Shown here piece by piece: positions 60,661-64,000 of a stretch of DNA of 64,000 nt (position 1 is its first letter; each line of letters begins with the position of its first letter). Both the position numbers and the translations under genes were made by a program. The notes below the pieces were generated by a model. The model was not told where the DNA came from. It searched no databases and was given only the letters and a program-made list of their open reading frames with translations. Source of the DNA: Didymodactylos carnosus (Eukaryota > Rotifera > Eurotatoria > Philodinida > Philodinidae); the NCBI GenBank assembly GCA_905250885.1, contig CAJNOQ010000006.1:1-64000 (forward strand). Reading direction: 5' to 3'.

Positions 60661-63264
60661 AAAATTCTTTTTTGATACCCTTTGTGAAAAATGTGAAAAA
60701 AGGGGGAAAATGAACTAGACGGTAAAAAATGCGTTTCCGCTTTTTCGACTTTTTATTCTGCTTTTCTGGTCTAAGCTTCTGGCAACTCTGGTTACGAAGC
60801 CTGATTTTACACTAGTTCTAAAAGGGTGAAATGATCTTATACATAATTCAGAGTTTTGCAATTAGTGACACAGAAGAACCTGCGAAACGAACTAGCTAAT
60901 ATAAAGTGCGGCCCACTAAAAATATTAAGTATGTACAGTTTTCTTGTCGTAGAATGATAATTCGCGCTTTAAAATAAATTTTACTCAACTAAACTACTAT
61001 TTGTATCAAATAAATCATGTGTACGCACTCCTAATCATACGTCAGAATCAACAGACCGTTCAGTGCTGTCTGTGTGATCGTTATACTGTGATGTTATAGA
61101 ATAATTAGGGTTATAATCGGGAATTTTGTATTTTTCTTTTTTGTTTCCTTGAAGATTTAGTATCTCACTATTTTTCATACTCCCTTTCTGCAGCACTTGA
61201 GACTAGCTAATGTTTTTTTGTTACCACTCACTCCCGGGACAAATTTCTGATTTAGTTCCCAAAACAGTGCGCACCTGCTTTTATAAAAGTTACAAAAGCA
61301 TTATTTTGACAAGACATTCAGCCAAAATTTTTGATGAGAAAATGTAAAAGTCTTCATTGCAGGAAAAACGACAAAAACAAAAACTCCTCGAAAAGCGGAC
61401 AAATTGCGGATAAAACTACAGAAAGTGGAATTTGTCCGCAAAATGTGGACCATCTGGCAACTCTATTCGTAACTGTTGATGATGTTCTTTTAATTACGTT
61501 AGCGTTATTACCACGTAAATTATCTTGCACATTTTCAGATTTACCTCTGAAGTCGTTCGCCCACAAATAAAACTAGAATACAATCGTACTGCGCATGAAT
61601 CGTGAATGCAATAAGAAAGGATATTGATTAATTTGTAGAATGATGGACGGAATGAAGAATGAAGGTACTGAATGCGCATGTATGGTAATGTGATCGCACG
61701 AATGTACGGTGGAACTGTTTGTATCCTCAAAATGGGTAATGCATACAGATTCTCTGCACAGAGGTCTTTCCATTTTCCTGTTATGAAGAAGTGACCTCTC
61801 TCATAAAACAGTGTATAGACGATTTAAAAATCATCTGTCATTTGCATCTGTCATTGGTCGTATTTAACCAATGTACTCCGGTATGGTAAAGAAACGCGCC
61901 TCTTTCTTCAAATATTTTTTATTATTTTTCAATGATTTTCAAAGTATCTTAAATGAGGCTCAGATACATGTTGTCTCTCTACTCAAGTGTCGTCTGCTTA
62001 AGAACGAATTGGGTGTGCGAATCACCGTTTATAAGCTATCTAACTTTTCCTTCGATATTTGCTTATTAAAACCGAGCAACAAAGTATTTTGTTCGAATTA
62101 AACTGAATATCTGTTTTAATCTGTAATATAGAATAATGCCAACACAGGCGCAGAATCTACCCGTAAGAATGAAAAACTTCCTCCGACGGAAAAATTTCCT
62201 AGTGTCGGAATATTTCCTATAGAAAATACTGTTTACCAAAAATGCTACTTTTTGAAGTTTTCCCTGAAAAATTTCTCCGAAATCAAAATTTTCCCTCTAT
62301 GAACGCCGGAGCAAACAGGAATATTGTGCCTCTGAACGCCAATTACAGTAACGATGTTTTAAGCTGTCTATGTTGAAAACTTTTCTTTGTATCTTTAAGT
62401 TAGTCAAGAAGAAAAAAGATATCAAAAATTTCTTTATTCACTTTTGTTTGTTTTAATGCTTCTTTATTTACGATATTTCAAAATAACTGTGATGAAAACA
62501 AAGTGTAAATGTGAATTTGTTCATCTGCTGGTATTGCAAATGGAGTTTTACCTATCGATATGAATGTTCGACGCAACTTAAAGTAATTTGAATGATGGTA
62601 TTAAACTAGATTTCGAAAAAGACATCTGACTCTAATTCCAACTTAACTCCAGACAAGACTCCAAGGAAAAAGTGCACTTCTAGCAAGATTGGCTTTTGAA
62701 AGATATAGTATATTCAGTCATCTGTAACGTCTTTTGTGAAAGTGGTCTTTTTATTTGAAATTCTTCTCAAATTATTAAAATTGAATCATGCTATAGTCGA
62801 CATATCGAGTTTTTTTCGATTGGGATTTTGTTGCGTTGTGTTTGTAATGATATTTCTGCATTTAGTTGCGAGACAATAACAGTTTCCCTGTTTATCGATA
62901 TGGATGGCTTAACTATCTACTTTTTAGATGTAAAATCCAAATTAATTTGAAACTAGAATGGAGACTAATGTCAGTTATCGACAATACGCACTACGTGTCA
63001 AATGATTGTTGTTAAATAAACATAAAAATTAATAAGAAAAGTGTGACCATAGTTCATATAAATGCAAGTTTTCATTAAAGTAGAGAATGTATTTTTGATC
63101 GAGAACATGAATATAAAAAGTCCAAAAATCAGTTAGAAAAAAGACAAGTTCACTGGCATTACAAAAAAATAAAGAACAATAAAAATAGACTAGACTAAAG
63201 TAAAAGAATAAGAATACCCATGTGAAGTGAGCTAAGTATTCTACATTTCTATTTATTCTTTTAG
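60661..63264. other. Intergenic, possible hAT-end words
   Basis: CTGGCAACTCTG at 60781-60792 and CTGGCAACTCT at 61450-61460, each followed by a TTCGTAAC or TTACGAAG-like word, look like right ends of related elements; matching left ends were not found. No host gene seen. The promoter of the gene entering at 63265 may lie here. Confidence 0.35.
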
Positions 63265-64000
63265 CTTATCCAAAAATGAGACATCATTGCTGCAATCTAG
63301 ATAGCGATTCATTATTATTTACCGATAGACCGCCAACTAAGATCTGTCATTCATCTAAATGTAAAACGTTTACGCAAACAAATAAAACGCATCTCCAAAC
63401 GTTGCAAGCACGAACAGTCAATTTTACACCTCATATAGAAACTAAATGGGTATGTAGAAAAAATAGCTTTGTGTTACACCTGCAGTTTCATAGGATAGTT
63501 TAACAGAGCTCTTCTTATCACAATGCGAATGACTTTGAGATTACCGTTGATACTTAAGGATAAACTTAACCGTCCACATGGGGTCCGTGTGGACACCACA
63601 TGAAAACGAGTGCGTTGAAGATATGTCTTGTTGCTGTGCCAGATAAATAATGAGTGAATGCAATCAGTTCATACTGATAGTACACCCTGTTGTCATTCAA
63701 TGGAATATAAATTGAAGCGGTAAAATCTAACCATTGTGTTCAGGCAACATCCAGATGAAACCGGTAAAATTTGGGCATATTATAGATGATTGGATCAGGA
63801 TTAACGAATTTACTAATATCTAAAATGTTTGATACGTTTTATTTATTTCGGTAGCTGACGAAACCTTGCAATTAACCAATAATTGTTTGTCTTTTTTCTT
63901 GTTTCAGGCAGAGCCCAACTCACAGTTCACGTCCTCGGATCCAAATTTAGCTGATGACAAGAAAATATTAATAAAAAGAACCTGTCAGAAGAAAAAACAG
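63265..64000 (+). CDS. 5' or internal exons of an unrecognised gene, runs off the window
   Basis: Exon 63265-63449 follows TTATTCTTTTAG and ends KW|GTATGT. The next begins at 63908 after TTTCTTGTTTCAG and stays open to the window edge; the two join in phase 0. The protein reads YPKMRHHCCNLDSD, then TDRPPTKICHSSKCK, QTNKTHLQTLQA, NFTPHIETKW, AEPNSQFTSSDPNLADDKK, IKRTCQKKKQ. The ATG at 63276 could be the start, or the exon could be internal. Polar, Cys/Lys-rich, with no domain recognised. Confidence 0.55.

Noticed and set aside
61331-61570. Overlapping frames on both strands near 61.4 kb
   Set aside because: Both arise from sequence that looks like a degraded transposon end; neither resembles a protein family.

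Overview
The window reads as AT-rich nuclear DNA of a small protostome animal. The evidence is intron-split genes with mostly 50-80 bp GT-AG introns, a Wnt ligand, an animal-type glutathione synthetase and uS7/RPS5. A bdelloid rotifer is my favoured guess, because of the compact introns, many small DNA transposons and a glycosyltransferase of plant/bacterial type. That assignment is inference from style, not from a marker gene.

Layout. 0.6-3.9 kb (-): a multi-exon gene of unrecognised function with a faint TBC-like region and a coiled-coil tail. 5-9.6 kb: transposon-rich, with a repeat-built inverted element, a hAT-like zinc-finger relic, an internally deleted Tc1/mariner element with about 110 bp inverted repeats, and a LINE 3' fragment. 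10.3-11.5 kb (-): a single-exon VARP/ANKRD27-like protein without ankyrin repeats. 13.3-15.3 kb (+): an APC-family amino-acid permease. 17.3-20.3 kb (-): glutathione synthetase. 21.9-24.2 kb (+): ribosomal protein S5, divergent from the synthetase. 24.6-30.3 kb: nested transposon debris, including a hAT MITE inside another repeat, a hAT transposase relic and long inverted repeats. 33.4-37.7 kb (+): an SQD2-like GT4 glycosyltransferase with a C-terminal membrane anchor and two possible first exons. 37.7-51.7 kb: a 14 kb stretch without a recognisable host gene but with at least five palindromic or MITE-like elements, a LINE fragment and two dispersed repeat families. 51.75-55.1 kb (-): a complete Wnt gene. 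55-63.2 kb: gene-poor, with a 0.75 kb foldback. 63.27-64 kb (+): two exons of a gene that runs off the window.

The host genes are unrelated housekeeping or developmental genes and show no operon logic. The main novelty is in the repeats. (1) A SINE-like family has three copies here, two inside introns and two with target-site duplications. (2) A 150 bp foldback at 47.5 kb carries a hammerhead-ribozyme-like core with matching stem I and a minimal stem III, resembling those reported from Penelope-like elements. (3) There is an unusual density of foldback elements, and two hAT MITEs have clear 8 bp duplications. No rRNA, convincing tRNA gene, CRISPR array or LTR element was seen.
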